Source of the DNA: Ophioderma brevispina
Lineage: Eukaryota > Echinodermata > Ophiuroidea > Amphilepidida > Ophiodermatidae
Length of the DNA stretch: 64,000 nucleotides
Assembly: GCA_023653785.1 (NCBI GenBank)
Contig: JAMKCH010022292.1
Location: 1-64,000 of the forward strand
Direction: 5' to 3'
This document shows, in pieces, positions 1 to 11,565 of the stretch. Position numbers and translations under genes: made by a program. Below the pieces are notes generated by a model, which was not told the DNA's origin, ran no database searches, and was given only the letters and a program-made list of their open reading frames with translations. How positions within the stretch are numbered: position 1 is the first letter of the stretch; every line of letters starts with the position of its first letter.

Positions 1-1242
1 ATGTTATTAAAAATAACAAGCTCTAGAGCTGTTATTAAAAATAACACCCCAGTAGCCTCCTCTAACCCGATTCGTAGTAGATAACGCACTGGAAAACAAT
101 AGATAACAACAAACGACGCTAGCACGAGAAGTGTATGTAAAAAAAACCCGGCTGCAAGATGACAATGTCACGCCACACAGGGCCACGTTAGTACTTAGGG
201 AATTTTTAGCATAATCATGAAATGTCCTATGCATGGTTCTTAAACTTTTGGAACACTTTTTATCCCTAAGTACTGACATGTGTTTAGTACAGTACAGTAT
301 AGGCACAAAACAAATGCATTATGGGATAGCTTCAAAACACCCTCTAGTTTTTTTAGGTTTCGAATGCAACCTTTTTAAAGATGATAATTCTACATTATAT
401 TTGACTATGTACGCCGCAAATATGTTTCAATAATCATCTTCAACTACAAAAGTAGCCTGCTTACATCCCGGCTTACGCATGATAATACCAACTTCGATAC
501 TTATTGCGGCCTACTAGTGATTTTATTAAGCTCCTTACTGGGACGGTTTGAAAGCGGTCAACAATCCTTATATACAGTCTATTTTTTTTATAAATAAAGT
601 TAAACAACACATAAAAGCTTTCATCGTCTTTGGTATTATAATTCATTGCTTTTAAAAACGTTTAAAGGGGTATTTCATAACAACCGCGTCCCTGGACTTA
701 CCTCAAAACGTTGAGATTCTTATATCATCTGAACCGTTACTGCATGTGTACCTAACTTTACGTCAAATTCGGTCGTATCTGTAAAAAATTCGCAACTCTG
801 TATTTTCTGTCCGTAAATGGACAGAAATTACCGCACAGTGCCCTATGGGACCGTGGGAAACAAGCAATTGCTCATAGCACAAGCTTCAAGATCGGAATCA
901 ACTCAAATTTTGTCATAATGAGTATGTTATAGCGCCCTCTATATGATAATTCCTCATAGAAAGACATGCAAAACTATAATTTCTTTAAAATCATATTTGC
1001 CCGCAACAGAATTCCATCAAATTTGCACAGGATGTAGTAAGTGGAATAAATAATCCAAATTTGTTGTCAAAAGTATGTCGCCATTGATATTTTTGCTTTA
1101 TTCTCGTTTTATCATAATAAATGAGACATTCAAAAACCTGTGTCAAGGATATCTAATGAACAACGAATAAACAGAAGGTGCTGGAATCACGAAATCATTT
1201 TTTAAAAGCGAACGCCTGGATGTACGATGACACAACTGAAAA
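1..1242. other. Non-coding stretch, small inverted motifs only
   Basis: No credible gene. At the left edge a 17-bp word (positions 2-18) is repeated directly at 30-46 around the 12-bp palindrome AGCTCTAGAGCT. A perfect 9-bp stem (TTTCTGTCC, 804-812, against 819-827) with a 6-base loop lies at 804-827. Short open frames on both strands show no domain, codon bias or splice context. Confidence 0.6.
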
Positions 1243-1816
1243 GCTTAGTTAGTAGGGTTAAAAATGAGAATCCTATTCTAGAAGTTTGGGGAAGAAGCTA
1301 GGTTTGAAAATGTTCTTCTATAGTTTGAAGGGTGCCGAATCAGAATATTTGGGTCCAATCTGTGGAAAATTTTGTAAAATAAGGGGTTAAAATTAGTACA
1401 GGAGTCAATTTGAAATCAAGTCAAATTGTGTTCAAATGTACACCAATGATGTATTTGTCTCACTATTAGAATTAAATAAGGTATAGTTTGTCTGGGTTCC
1501 GGCCTTAAGTTACACGGCTATAGCCCTGATAAGGTTCAAGGTCATTTTGGGGCAAAAAATATCCAATCCTCAGATATTGTCGAAACTGGTGTCAAATTAT
1601 TGCTCTGGTCATACTGAAGCAGAAAATTCATTTTAATTCTTTGTTGTTACATTTTGACAACTAATTACGAAATTAAATTCCAAATTTTGTTTAAAAAGAC
1701 AAGGCGAATAATTTGACACCAGTCTCAACAAAAATCTTCAAACTATAGAAAAAAATCTTCAAACTCTCTTCCCAAAACTTCTACCATAGGATTCTGGTTT
1801 ATAACCCTACTAAGTG
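1243..1816. mobile_element. Foldback (inverted-repeat) element, family 1, diverged copy
   Basis: The outer arms 1243-1335 and 1730-1816 are inverted copies of each other (shared words AGTAGGGTT, AGAATCCTAT and CTATAGTTTGAAG). The inner parts are inverted too: CTGGTGTCAAATTATT near 1588 against AATAATTTGACACCAG near 1710. The core words GGTATAGTTTG and GGTTCAAGGTCAT recur in better copies at 17.1, 25.1, 34.7 and 46.4 kb. It has no open frame, so it is non-autonomous. The exact ends and target duplication are not clear. Confidence 0.6.
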
Positions 1817-3585
1817 ATTGAAGTCGTATTTCAAGTCTCAGTGGGACCAACATATTGCATGTTCAGGGAAACATTAACCGTCGTCCCTCTGTACAGTTAA
1901 TATGCAAAGAAGTATGGCGTCGCAATGCATCATAATGAATAACGGAGTTGTGGACTTAGAAAGCATGCAAGACATCACAAACGCTAGACATATATCATAG
2001 ATATGGACAAGAATGAATTGCTAACGATGCGAACAGGTGCCTGGCAGAAAGGAAGATATTGCGTATTAGCATATAAATCATATTTATGTGACTGTGAATT
2101 TAAACAATAACTCAACGTTTTCAGTACGTATCTCAGACATGTTAAAGACATGTGAACTAAACGTATCATTTTGCCTTGCCATTTCATCTGATTTTCTTAA
2201 AATTCAATGCTTACACAAAAACTTAAAAACTGTTATCATATGTCTTTTGTTATCTCGTTTAATTGGCTTTCACCTTTTTGCCTGCTTGGTTTTCTCTTTC
2301 ATCAGTTTTGTCCTCTATTTTTCAGCCGTTTCGACTTCGTGCATCGGTTTCACCGCTTATTCCGCCCTCGTGTTTCCATTCATTTTGTTTTCGATTTTTT
2401 GCTAATATATAAATTTAAAATATAAGGTAAATAACATAACATAACAGGGTAAGATACAATGTTGAAATAGGCAAACCATTTTTTTAATGGCCAAAAAATG
2501 CAAAACCAAAACAAAGTAGGCGACGAAGCGAAGGCAGAGTAACAAAGGCGGAAATGATATAGACAGCTACAGACAGTCACAAACACCCTTGCACATAACT
2601 TAAAATAAAAAGCTGCGGTCTAGTTGTAAATATGCCTTTCCTCATTCTATTCAGCCAAAACAGGTTTAAACCTAGAAAACTGTTATATATGTTTGGAAAG
2701 TATGTCATGCGAATTACTTTGATTTGGGGTAAATTTTCAGTAAAAAAAACATGTCATCGCTTTAGAGCAAAAGTGATGTCCCTATTTTCATCATTTTACA
2801 AAATGCAAAGTGGTGACCATTTCCATCATTAAAACGATTAAGAATATAATGAAAAAAATTGTATTTAAAAACAAATCATATGCTTTCAATTTATATGGTG
2901 AATTTATCCATCACCGTCCTCTTTGTGAAATAAAGTCGTATCTGCCTAAAATCTGCCTTTAATAATAAGTTCATATCCGTTCGCTGGGGCATATGAACGA
3001 ATAAACAGGACAGAGACACACCCTAATTGTCCTTAAAACGTTGACCTGTAAAAAAATCGAATGGAGGATTCAGGGAGGTCAAATGGACAATGAGATTCTA
3101 CCAAGGGAAGGGGTGAGATTAGTAAAGGTATGTATGATGCTATAAAGTCGTCGACTTGGGTGAATTATGCCCATTTGGTGTGTTGGTAATTCTCCCTACT
3201 ATTTCTCTCTTTGTCTGTCTGTCTGTCCATCTTTGCTTCTGGCTCTCTAGCTTTCTGTCTCCATTTTCGTCCCTTTCTCAATTTCTGTCACGTTCCGTAT
3301 CCACATTGCTTATTATACTTCAAAATTATCTTAATCATCTTCGTTTGCTCTGCGATTAACATGATATGGCTCCAAAGAGATTGCTCATTTAAACATTAAG
3401 GAAGCATGGTAATCCGTATCTATCATCATAGAAAGAGAGAGGTAATAATCAGTAATTATTACACCGCGTTTATTATATTAATCGAGTTAGTGATGAAAAA
3501 TGTCTTGAGATACACGGCGTATTTTGTGATGGAAGAAGAAAGTTCATATTTTTCTAATTACCCCAGACTGTGAAATGTAAGGCCC
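1817..3585. other. Non-coding stretch, nothing recognised
   Basis: Only short, low-complexity open frames occur here. A pyrimidine-rich patch near 3196-3300 contains a short TCTG run. No domain, RNA or repeat boundary could be supported. Confidence 0.5.
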
Positions 3586-5225
3586 AGACACAGAAAAGGT
3601 TTCCTTTTGATGTTATGAACAAAGACATCTCCAAATGTGGTACACAACATTAATAAATACATACTGTCATATGGGCCAATTTAGTTCACATACTTGCTTC
3701 TACTATCCAAAGGGCTGAACCGATTAATCTCAAAATTTTGGGTGAAATGCATCCGTATGAGGGAGAAACATCATGTGATAAAATGGCCCATGATCAGGTC
3801 ACTCATCTTTGAAATGCACACTGTCCTACAGGCCAATTTAGTAAACGGGTATCCATAGGACTATAGTCAGGGACAGAATTAGCAGACCATTTGCGCGGTA
3901 TGTCATTTAAGGTTTGTCAATCAGCACGGCGCGGACTATGATTGGTTTGAATGTGTAGTATTAAAATGTCAAAACATGCCATATTTGAGTCGGGTTTCCG
4001 ACGCAGGGACACAATAATTCACGTAAGTAAACTTTCTGTTTTAACAACTTTAAAATGTTCACAGATTATTGTACACGGCCGACATTTGTTCTGCACCGTC
4101 AAATTACGTCAGACGCGCAATTGGTCGCCATATTCTGTCCCTATAGACCTATATTGCAGTGACTGCAATATGATTCACTCCGTGTACGGGGACTTTGAAC
4201 TTGTATTAAAACATCCTCCATTTTGTGATTAAAATTATTATTGAATTATCTTCATTTTACTGGAGAAAAGTTTTCTCGTTAACATACAAGAGAAAAATGG
4301 AAATACCATTACTGGTCCTAGCATATCATATCATATACCTCACCAGTTTATCTTAATACAGTCTACAATTGATACGTTATGTATTATTATATATTATACT
4401 GTATTTTACATTTCTGTCACGTTCGATATGTTATGCTGAATAAAATTGAATTGAATTGAATTGATTATGTAATATGTTTAATATACTTTAGAAATGCTAG
4501 ATGAGCTAGGTATGTAAATAGCTTGGTATTTTCCAAGTTGTCGTGCATGCTAGTTTGCTAGATTGCAAAATAGGTAGTTAAATTGCCATTTGTTAGTTTT
4601 AGCTCTCCATTATGGTAGATCAGTGCAGTACATAGTATCAGGATCAACTGATAATATAGATACCACAGGACCTGCATGTGCAAGCTATTTCTCCGCTGTC
4701 ATCTTGCAAGCCAAAAGAGCTTCAGGTTTTGGAATCAAAAAGGATTCTAGTTTACGGTCCTAAAAGTGGACATTTGGGACAGACAGACTTTAGGTGGTAA
4801 CACTTGGGACTATTGTACTGCGGAATATAATCGTCGTCGAGGGACAGCCCCGTCGTCTTGAACTGCTGCAGGACAAAGCTATCTTCAGGACTGCTCCGAA
4901 AAAGGAAACGTACTGAAGAAGATTCCCATGGATAATACTGTGGATTTATACATGTATGACTCTACCTGTTGTCATTTTGAAGTCGTCGCTGTGAATGCAT
5001 ATCATCGGTGAACTGCACCGGTTCTTTTGATTCATGGCATATCTTAGTGAACCTTATGCCGTATCATTTGGGATTGCAAATGTGTTTTGGACATTCCAAA
5101 TTCTCGAACCAACCAATTTGATAAAAGTCATATTAAATCAGTCTTTTTTATATAAAATTCAGATCATTTGTGCACAAGGCTCATGTATTTGTTTAATACT
5201 CTTTACCTGGACGCGTGCTTGGCAA
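3586..5225 (+). repeat. Long dispersed repeat, copy 1 (partner at 60.4-62.7 kb)
   Basis: Blocks of this region recur in the same order and orientation at 60440-62720: AATGTGGTACA (about 3635 against 60508), CTCCATTTTGTGATTAAAAT (about 4214 against 61522), GCCAAAAGAG with GTCGTCGAGGGA (about 4710-4840 against 62093-62221), and a terminal block containing ATCATTTGTGCACAAGGCTC (5164 against 62676). The blocks are clearly homologous but diverged, with differing internal insertions. No open frame of note. A 21-bp palindrome (ATATTGCAGTGACTGCAATAT) sits near 4151. It is either an old transposable element or an old duplication. Confidence 0.6.
4330..4463 (+). mobile_element. Possible retroposon 3' end with TTGAA-repeat tail
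   Basis: An AT-rich stretch ends in AATAAAATTGAA followed by a short tandem of the pentamer TTGAA (about 4446-4463). A short tandem tail after AATAAA is typical of non-LTR retroposon 3' ends. It lies inside the long dispersed repeat and has no counterpart in the partner copy, which fits an insertion. The 5' boundary is uncertain and there is no coding content. Confidence 0.35.
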
Positions 5226-5496
5226 TTTCCTGGGCCTCGTATACCAAGGATTTTAGCGGTAAAGATTGACTTCTTGTAACATGCAGCCAGCAGACTTTTG
5301 TGGGCAGAACAGCCGATATCGAGTTACGGTTTCATTAAAAAACAGCCTAGAGACGAGACATTATGGCTAGAAATCAAGGGCAGGTTACGGCCAGAATTGC
5401 CTATGTCTCCCTAGATTTAGCAATGGTTCAGCTTCACTGCGCTAAAACAATGAGACTGGTGTTAACACTAGACAAGATTTAAAACAACATTTGTGA

Positions 5497-6591
5497 TTTT
5501 TGATTACATATGATTGAAAGTTCAACTTCACGGAAATTACAGGAATATATGGGACAAAACACACCTAATATATACACGTAGACGATGTTTACTCGGGAGA
5601 ACCTCCAGCGTTCCCATGTAGAGAGTCCCCTTGTGGCCATTTGTGCTCTAGAAATTTTCGCCCCTTTCAAGTAAAGTGTTATCGTGAGTAATTGTAAATT
5701 TAATTTTGAGAACAATATTAAGCTACAAAACAATTCTAGATTGGTATTAACACTTTACATATCCTAACAACCAAAATCGACCAAGGCGTAGTCTACAATT
5801 CTTTCCAAGGCGTAGTCTACAATTCTTTTGGAATATCGAGAAAGGGTTAGCGTCTATACTGGATATTAAGGAATTTATGAATGTTACATGGCTGGAAGAT
5901 AAAATACATGTACATTGTATTTCGGCGAATTAAACGATTTATCTTTTCGGTAAAAAGCTTGCATATCACACATATCTTTACAGAACCAGTTAAAATTAAA
6001 TGCTTCTCTTTCAATCCCTCACACTTTATCATGTTTTATTTTTAATGATCGAGGTCATTAACAAAATATTAAAATGTCGATGTAAATCAGAAACGTTTTT
6101 TAAATCTTTGATACACCTTTTCGTTCACAACATTAAACATTACTTGTACTCCTCACACAAGAAAGATCATTTCTTATTGGCATATAAGCATTTCTTTTTT
6201 TTTTTTTTATTTAGGATAAAGGGAAATACGTTTTGTAAGAAATGCGTGTTCCCTTTAAATATCTTTATGTATATTCCACCTTATAACATATTTCACAGCT
6301 AGTAATCATCTTTCGTGTCATGGCACAACGTAAACTGCGCGAGAAACTAGAAATACTTTTACAACCAGACCTGTCACGAATACCTACACATCGTAAGCTA
6401 ATTTTTGGTCTAAATTTAGATTTTGATGTTATTTGAAATATATACATTGAACTCAATGGTCATAGTTCTTCAATGAAAATAACTAATAGTATTTAAGACC
6501 ATAAACAAAGAACAAAAAACAAAACCAAACACATAAACAAATACACTTGCGGTGATCTTGCTCTCAGTCCATTATTTAACTTTATTCGATA
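5497..6591 (+). repeat. Allelic duplicate unit A (first copy)
   Basis: About 1.1 kb of non-coding DNA recurs almost exactly at 6834-7903. The differences seen are of allele type: a 25-bp tandem duplication (containing CAAGGCGTAGTC) present here but single in the second copy, a different T-run length near 6196, a few substitutions and a 4-bp indel. The open frames inside are mirrored in both copies and carry no domain. This copy runs directly into a TTAA-flanked MITE, whereas the second copy runs into the same right flank without it. Confidence 0.85.
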
Positions 6592-6803
6592 TTAAAGGTG
6601 CAACGAGAGATTTCACATATCAGGTGTCCCTTAAAAAATCGAAAGTACTGATTTTTGCCCAGATGTAAAGCTTTCCATTAAAAATACCCCCATCTCAAAA
6701 GATTAAGCTGAGAAATGTTTATTTGGTACAAAAATTGTGAAATTTCTAATTTCGTATAGGAGCAAATACAAAATTCAGCCTATGTTTTATATTGAAATAT
6801 ACG

Positions 6804-6809
<6 letters not shown>
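6592..6809 (+). mobile_element. TTAA-flanked MITE, left part (cut by an A-run)
   Basis: It begins at a TTAA (6592-6595) followed by the terminal sequence AGGTGCAACGAGAGATTT and matches the complete copy at 11570-11920. It stops inside the element at an A-run. The remainder is at 8162-8362, with 65 bp present in both parts (6745-6809 and 8162-8226). Joining the two pieces by length gives about 350 bp, against 351 bp for the complete copy. There is no open frame, so it must be moved by a transposase encoded elsewhere. TTAA targets are typical of piggyBac-type enzymes, although the termini do not start with CCC. Confidence 0.85.

Positions 6810-6833
<24 letters not shown>
6810..6833. other. Run of 24 A at a probable assembly junction
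   Basis: The A-run lies exactly where the MITE copy breaks off and the second allelic copy begins. Similar 20-A runs at 8142-8161 and 36684-36703 also sit at allelic duplicate junctions. At most the first four A can belong to the MITE. Confidence 0.7.
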
Positions 6834-6834
<1 letters not shown>

Positions 6835-7903
6835 TTTGATTACATATGATTGAAAGTTCAACTTCACGGAAATTACAGGAATATATGGGACAAAACACAC
6901 CTAATATATACACGTAGACGATGTTTACTCGGGAGAACCTCCAGCGTTCCCATGTAGAGAGTCCCCTTGTGGCCATTTGTGCTCTAGAAATTTTCGCCCC
7001 TTTCAAGTAAAGTGTTATCGTGAGTGATTGTAAATTTAATTTTGAGAACAATATTAAGCTACAAAACAATTCTAGATTAGTATTAACACTTTACATATCC
7101 TAACAACCAAAATCGACCAAGGCGTAGTCTACAATTCTTTTGGAATATCGAGAAAGGGTTAGCGTCTATACTGGATATTAAGGAATTTATGAATGTTACA
7201 TGGCTGGAAGATAAAATACATGTACATTGTATTTCGGCGAATTAAACAATTTATCTTTTCGGTAAAAAGCTTGCATATCACACATATCTTTACAGAACCA
7301 GTTAAAATTAAATGCTTCTCTTTCAATCTCTCACACTTTATCATGTTTTATTTTTAATGATCGAGGTCATTCACAAAATATTAAAATGTCGATGTAAATC
7401 AGAAACGTTTTTTAAATCTTTGATACACCTTTTCGTTCACAACATTAAACATTACTTGTACTCCTCACACAAGAAAGATCATTTCTTATTGGCATATAAG
7501 CATTTCTTTTTTTTTATTTAGGATAAAGGGAAATACGTTTTGTAAGAAATGCGTGTTCCCTTTAAAAATCTTTATGTATATTCCACCTTATAACATATTT
7601 CACAGCTAGTAATCATCTTTCGTGTCATGGCACAACGTAAACGTGCGCGAGAAACTAGAAATACTTTTACAACCAGACCTGTCACGAATACCTACACATC
7701 GTAAGCTAATTTTTGGTCTAAATTTAGATTTTGATGTTATTTGAAACATATACATTGAACTCAATGGTCATAGTTCGTCAATGAAAATAACTAATAGTAT
7801 TTAAGACCATAAACAAAGAACAAAAAACAAAACCAAACACTTACATAAACAAATACACTTGCGGTGATCTTGCTCTCAGTCCATTATTTAACTTTATTCG
7901 ATA
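6834..7903 (+). repeat. Allelic duplicate unit A (second copy, leads to the empty site)
   Basis: A near-identical copy of 5497-6591. At its right end it passes through a single TTAA (7904-7907) straight into the sequence that in the other copy follows the MITE. It is therefore the unoccupied allele of the same locus. Confidence 0.85.
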
Positions 7904-7907
7904 TTAA
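7904..7907. other. Empty TTAA target site of the MITE
   Basis: The sequence CGATATTAAATGATTT is uninterrupted here. In the occupied allele the left half ends CGATATTAA (6588-6595) and the right half starts TTAAATGATTT (8363 onward), with the MITE between. One TTAA in the empty site and two around the element is the expected pattern of insertion, or precise excision, at TTAA. Confidence 0.9.
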
Positions 7908-8140
7908 ATGATTTAGAACTATACAGAAATAAACTATATAAAATAGAAAAAATAATAATAGGCCCATTAACGATATCGTTTCTCTATAAAAAAAAAACAG
8001 GAGCACATTATTAGTATTTGACGTCCATTCATCAATCAGTTAAAGTACTTGGCTATTTGTACTCTGTAGCCTAGCTATTAGGTACACTTGATTCCCTTTA
8101 GTTCAATTGCGTTATTCCACTCGTCTTCTCTTCGTCTTAG
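7908..8140 (+). repeat. Allelic duplicate unit B (first copy)
   Basis: About 235 bp that recurs at 8367-8602 with only small differences in homopolymer length. It is followed by T and a run of 20 A (8142-8161). Non-coding. Confidence 0.85.
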
Positions 8141-8161
8141 TAAAAAAAAAAAAAAAAAAAA

Positions 8162-8362
8162 TCTAATTTCGTATAGGAGCAAATACAAAATTCAGCCTAT
8201 GTTTTATATTGAAATATACGCAAATTAAAATCGCATTTTTTCTGTCTTTAAAGACATTTCTGTAGCCAAATACAGGGTAAGAAATGTACTGGGTGTGTAA
8301 TCCATATGAAATTACTATTATGACACAATATTTGGGTGCCTCAAAAATCTCTCGTTGCACCT
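8162..8362 (+). mobile_element. TTAA-flanked MITE, right part
   Basis: It starts inside the element (overlapping 6745-6809) and continues to the terminal inverted repeat AAATCTCTCGTTGCACCT, followed by TTAA (8363-8366). It matches the right half of the complete copy at 11570-11920. Confidence 0.85.
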
Positions 8363-8366
8363 TTAA

Positions 8367-8602
8367 ATGATTTAGAACTATACAGAAATAAACTATATAA
8401 AATAGAAAAAATAATAATAGGCCCATTAACGATATCGTTTCTCTATAAAAAAAAAAAACAGGAGCACATTATTAGTATTTTGACGTCCATTCATCAATCA
8501 GTTAAAGTACTTGGCTATTTGTACTCTGTAGCCTAGCTATTAGGTACACTTGATTCCCTTTAGTTCAATTGCGTTATTCCACTCGTCTTCTCTTCGTCTT
8601 AG
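8367..8602 (+). repeat. Allelic duplicate unit B (second copy)
   Basis: The right flank of the MITE-carrying allele. It is nearly identical to 7908-8140 and continues into unique sequence after 8602, so this copy is joined to the true downstream region. Confidence 0.85.
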
Positions 8603-9034
8603 TTCAGTGACGTACTTCTTCTGCTGTCACTGACCTGCATCTTCGATAGTATTTCAAATGAAGAGCTACTGAATAGTAATTCAAACGTGTTCTGAGGGCT
8701 ATTCCTCTTATACATTATGCAATAGTAGAAAAGCTAGTATTAACGCTTTGGGATTACATTAATCACCTAATTCGAGTAATTCGACTTTCTACAATTTTGT
8801 CCTTGAATAGCAATTGAATAAATTTAAAAACGACAGCTAATTCAGGAGGAAGGATGTTAACACGTTAGTTTATTTTAATTCACAACGGACTGTTCAACAT
8901 TATCCCGATGGTAGAAAAAGTAGAATTAATGGAGGCATTTCGTAATTTTCGTAATCTTAATCACGTGTTGTTTAAAATCAGAACTTGAAACTTACAAAAA
9001 TAGTATTCTGGGTAGTATGCAACTCACCTCAATA
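8603..9034. other. Non-coding stretch, nothing recognised
   Basis: AT-rich sequence without an open frame of note, RNA or recognisable repeat. Confidence 0.5.
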
Positions 9035-9220
9035 GGGCGTCCCAGATAACAAAAAAAAACGGAAGTCTCAGATCTAGATTTTCTAAACAATGGAGCTCTG
9101 TGAGGCAAAATTGTAGGAATGCTATCAATGTATCATTTTGAAGCCTTTTGCTTCGATTTTATGACCAATTCATGACTATGGTCATACAATACATGGCTCT
9201 GTCAAATCTGGGGCGCCCTG
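9035..9220. mobile_element. Short mariner-type MITE
   Basis: The left end GGGCGTCCCAGAT and right end ATCTGGGGCGCCCTG are inverted copies with one mismatch. TA dinucleotides at 9033-9034 and 9221-9222 fit the target duplication of Tc1/mariner elements. The left end appears to have lost the leading CA. About 186 bp, non-coding. It abuts the next foldback element. Confidence 0.55.
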
Positions 9221-9224
9221 TAAG

Positions 9225-10099
9225 ACCCAATTCACATAGCAGGAACCTGTTATAACTGGTAGATGCTATACAGCAGGTACCTGTTATAACTGACTCAATG
9301 TATACACTGCATACAGTGCTATACAGCAGGTACCAGTGGAACGGGTTACTGTTCCTAGGAATTTATTGGCATAAATCTATCGGCACATATATAATGAAAT
9401 ATCCCTAAATAAGACATACCAGATGGTTTTCATGGTCATTGGAGTATTCCTTGCGAAAAAAATCCAGATTATTCCGACAAATGTCACGACTGTACAACAA
9501 TCATGGAAGCTGCCATTTTTATTCCCTGTGTTATATTTACAACGCCGCACGCAATACCGAAACAGAAGCCAGCGTGATATATTTCGCTGGCTTCTGATTG
9601 TTGTACAGTCATGACATTTGTCGGAATAATCTGGATTTTTTTCGCAAGGAATTCTCCAATGACCATGAAAACGATCTGGTACGTCTTATTTAGGGATATT
9701 TCATTATATATGTGCCGATAGATTTATGCCCCGATAGATTTATGCCAATAAATTCCTTTAACGTATTGTACACGCATATTTCCAACCCTGGACTTATGTT
9801 TCCTTTTACTCTAAAATAATATTGAAATACATTTATTCTAAAAAGGTCATGGTTGGATTCGAACCTGTGCTACCTGCATTATAAAACGACGCTCTTATCC
9901 ACTACACTAGCGAAGGAGGATGTGGAAGGTGATTGAATTTAATCCTACATAAGTTTTACTGAATGAAGCGATAATACTATTGTGATAAATTTATGATAGC
10001 ACTGAATGCAGTGTATACATTGAGTCAGTTATAACAGGTACCTGCTGAATAGCAATAGCATTTACCAGTTATAACAGGTTCCTGCTATGTGAATTGGGT
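9225..10099. mobile_element. 875-bp foldback element with perfect 37-bp terminal inverted repeats
   Basis: Positions 9225-9261 are the exact reverse complement of 10063-10099. The arms continue inward: 9361-9505 is a near-perfect inverted copy of 9592-9755, ending in a central 12-bp perfect stem (CAGAAGCCAGCG against CGCTGGCTTCTG, about 9564-9597). The right arm carries an extra segment of about 200 bp (9770-9975), a tRNA-derived SINE absent from the left arm. Open frames in the arms mirror each other and are not genes. No transposase. No clear target duplication. Confidence 0.8.
9770..9975 (-). mobile_element. tRNA-derived SINE, copy 1, inside a foldback element
   Basis: On the minus strand there is a Pol III A box TAGTGTAGTGG (9899-9909) and, 33 bp on, a B box GGTTCGAATCC (9855-9865). 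The body downstream (TTCAATATTATTTTAGAG and neighbouring words) and the upstream segment (TTAAATTCAATCAC) both recur around a second copy at 31172-31370, so the repeat unit is longer than a tRNA. The tRNA-like part lacks a convincing acceptor stem, which argues for a SINE rather than a functional tRNA gene. Confidence 0.7.
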
Positions 10100-10356
10100 G
10101 GACGTTAACATGGTAAAGTAACATTATAGTATTTGACTGCACGTTGGTAATAGTGAAGGGACGAGCACGCATTGATACAGTAGGACACATTGAGTATATG
10201 AACAAAGAATAATTTAGCAAAGTGCGTCAATCTTGTGTGGGGAGAACAGGGGAAACAGAAAACAATATAGAACAGGGTCAAGAGTAAATAACAAGACAGA
10301 CAACAAAGTGAACTTTAATGAATTAAAGAGCATAGAACAACAACAATAGCATGTGT

Positions 10357-11162
10357 GATTGATCTTCGGTCTTGGATGCTTGAAAATAGATTGAAACTAA
10401 ATGAAGCCAAAACTGAGTTTTTTGTTGCTTCCTCTCCTCACCATTACAACTCGCTACAACATCTTTACCCTTCAATCCACAATCTAGGTGTTATTTTTTG
10501 ATCACTCCATGACTATGGCTGACCACATAGCTAATTTGTCTCGTTCTATAAACTGGCAGCTGTATAATCTAAATCGTATCCGTAAATATCTGGATACTGA
10601 GACGTGTCACAACATTGTCCGCACTCTCATTTTATCAAGATCAAATTATTGCAACTCTCTCATGTATGGTATTGATAAGACATATTTAAACCGTCTTCAA
10701 GTTCTTCAGAATAAATCAGCTCGCTTCATTTTCAAGCAACCCAGTCGCACTCATGTCGCTCCGCTTCTGGATTCCCTCCATTGGTTACCAATCAATTACA
10801 GGGTTCATTTCAAAATACTCCTTCAGACCTTTAAAGCTGTGCATTTCAAATCTCCTGATTACCTGTCTTCATATTTTCAACCTCGTACTCATAAGTCCAC
10901 TTACACACTTATTCTGCAATCTCCTTTGGTATTCCTCGTTCCAAAAAGAAAGCTGGTGATCGTGCCTTTTCTATTGCTGGGCCTCGCCTTTGGAATGAGT
11001 TACCTACCAACATCCGTGGTCTTTATAGTTTATCTGCCTTTAAAAGTCTTCTTAAGTCACGTCTTTTTCCTAGCTCTTAGTGTTTCTTGTCTTGTTTTCC
11101 CCTGTCAGCGCCTTGCCTGCTTTGTAAAAGGCGCTCTATAAATCTCATTATTATTATTATAT
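10357..11162 (+). pseudogene. LINE (L2/CR1-like) reverse transcriptase 3' end, frameshifted
   Basis: Remnant of a non-LTR retrotransposon ORF2, whose product copies LINE RNA into the genome. Visible in order: RSWMLENRLKLNEAKTEF (the conserved C-terminal palm motif W-M-x-x-N-x-L-K-L-N-x-x-K-T-E), the segment LQVLQNKSARFIF with LDSLHWLPI (thumb region typical of CR1/L2/Rex elements), then GDRAFSIAGPRLWNELP and FKSLLKSRLF before a stop near 11080. At least two frameshifts break it: one extra T in the T-run near 10494-10499, and one near 10915-10930. The 3' end is GGCGCTCTATAAATCTC followed by an ATT microsatellite tail (to about 11162). The endonuclease and catalytic YADD part are missing, so it is a 5'-truncated dead copy. 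Family assignment within the L2/CR1 group is inferred. Confidence 0.9.
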
Positions 11163-11565
11163 TTACAAGACAAGAGAACAAGACAGAGCCTTGGAAGCAG
11201 TGATATGTACAAGATTGCATAGGACAGACAATATTCACACACACAAAAACAGGACTATATACAAAGAAATTGCAGAGCACAATAGACAAATGCTCTATAA
11301 TAAATTACAGAGCACGGAAACCAGAGGTATACAATCACAAAAAAACCAAACAGAATAACAACCGATGCTTCCAAAAATAAACTGTTCTTTATCAAGGTTA
11401 AAAATACGCAAAAATACCCAATAATATAATACTAGTAATTACAGATCATTGCTTCAAATGATCATGAATACGGCATATTGAAAAAATGTTTTAACTAGAG
11501 ACATTTTGTGCTCAAAGAGCACGGACCTTAGTCGTGAAATTTGTGTGCATTTGGTAATTTGACCT
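11163..11565. other. Non-coding stretch, nothing recognised
   Basis: A-rich sequence with many ACA/AGA words. No open frame or repeat boundary that can be supported. Confidence 0.45.

Noticed and set aside
5479..7344. Repeated 60-107-codon frames in the 5.5-7.5 kb duplicates, which look like a tandem gene family
   Set aside because: They are copies only because the DNA is an allelic duplicate. The frames have no domain and indels between copies ignore the reading frame.
9843..9917. tRNA gene on the minus strand
   Set aside because: A and B boxes are good, but the acceptor stem does not pair and the flanks match a second copy at 31.2 kb, indicating a SINE.
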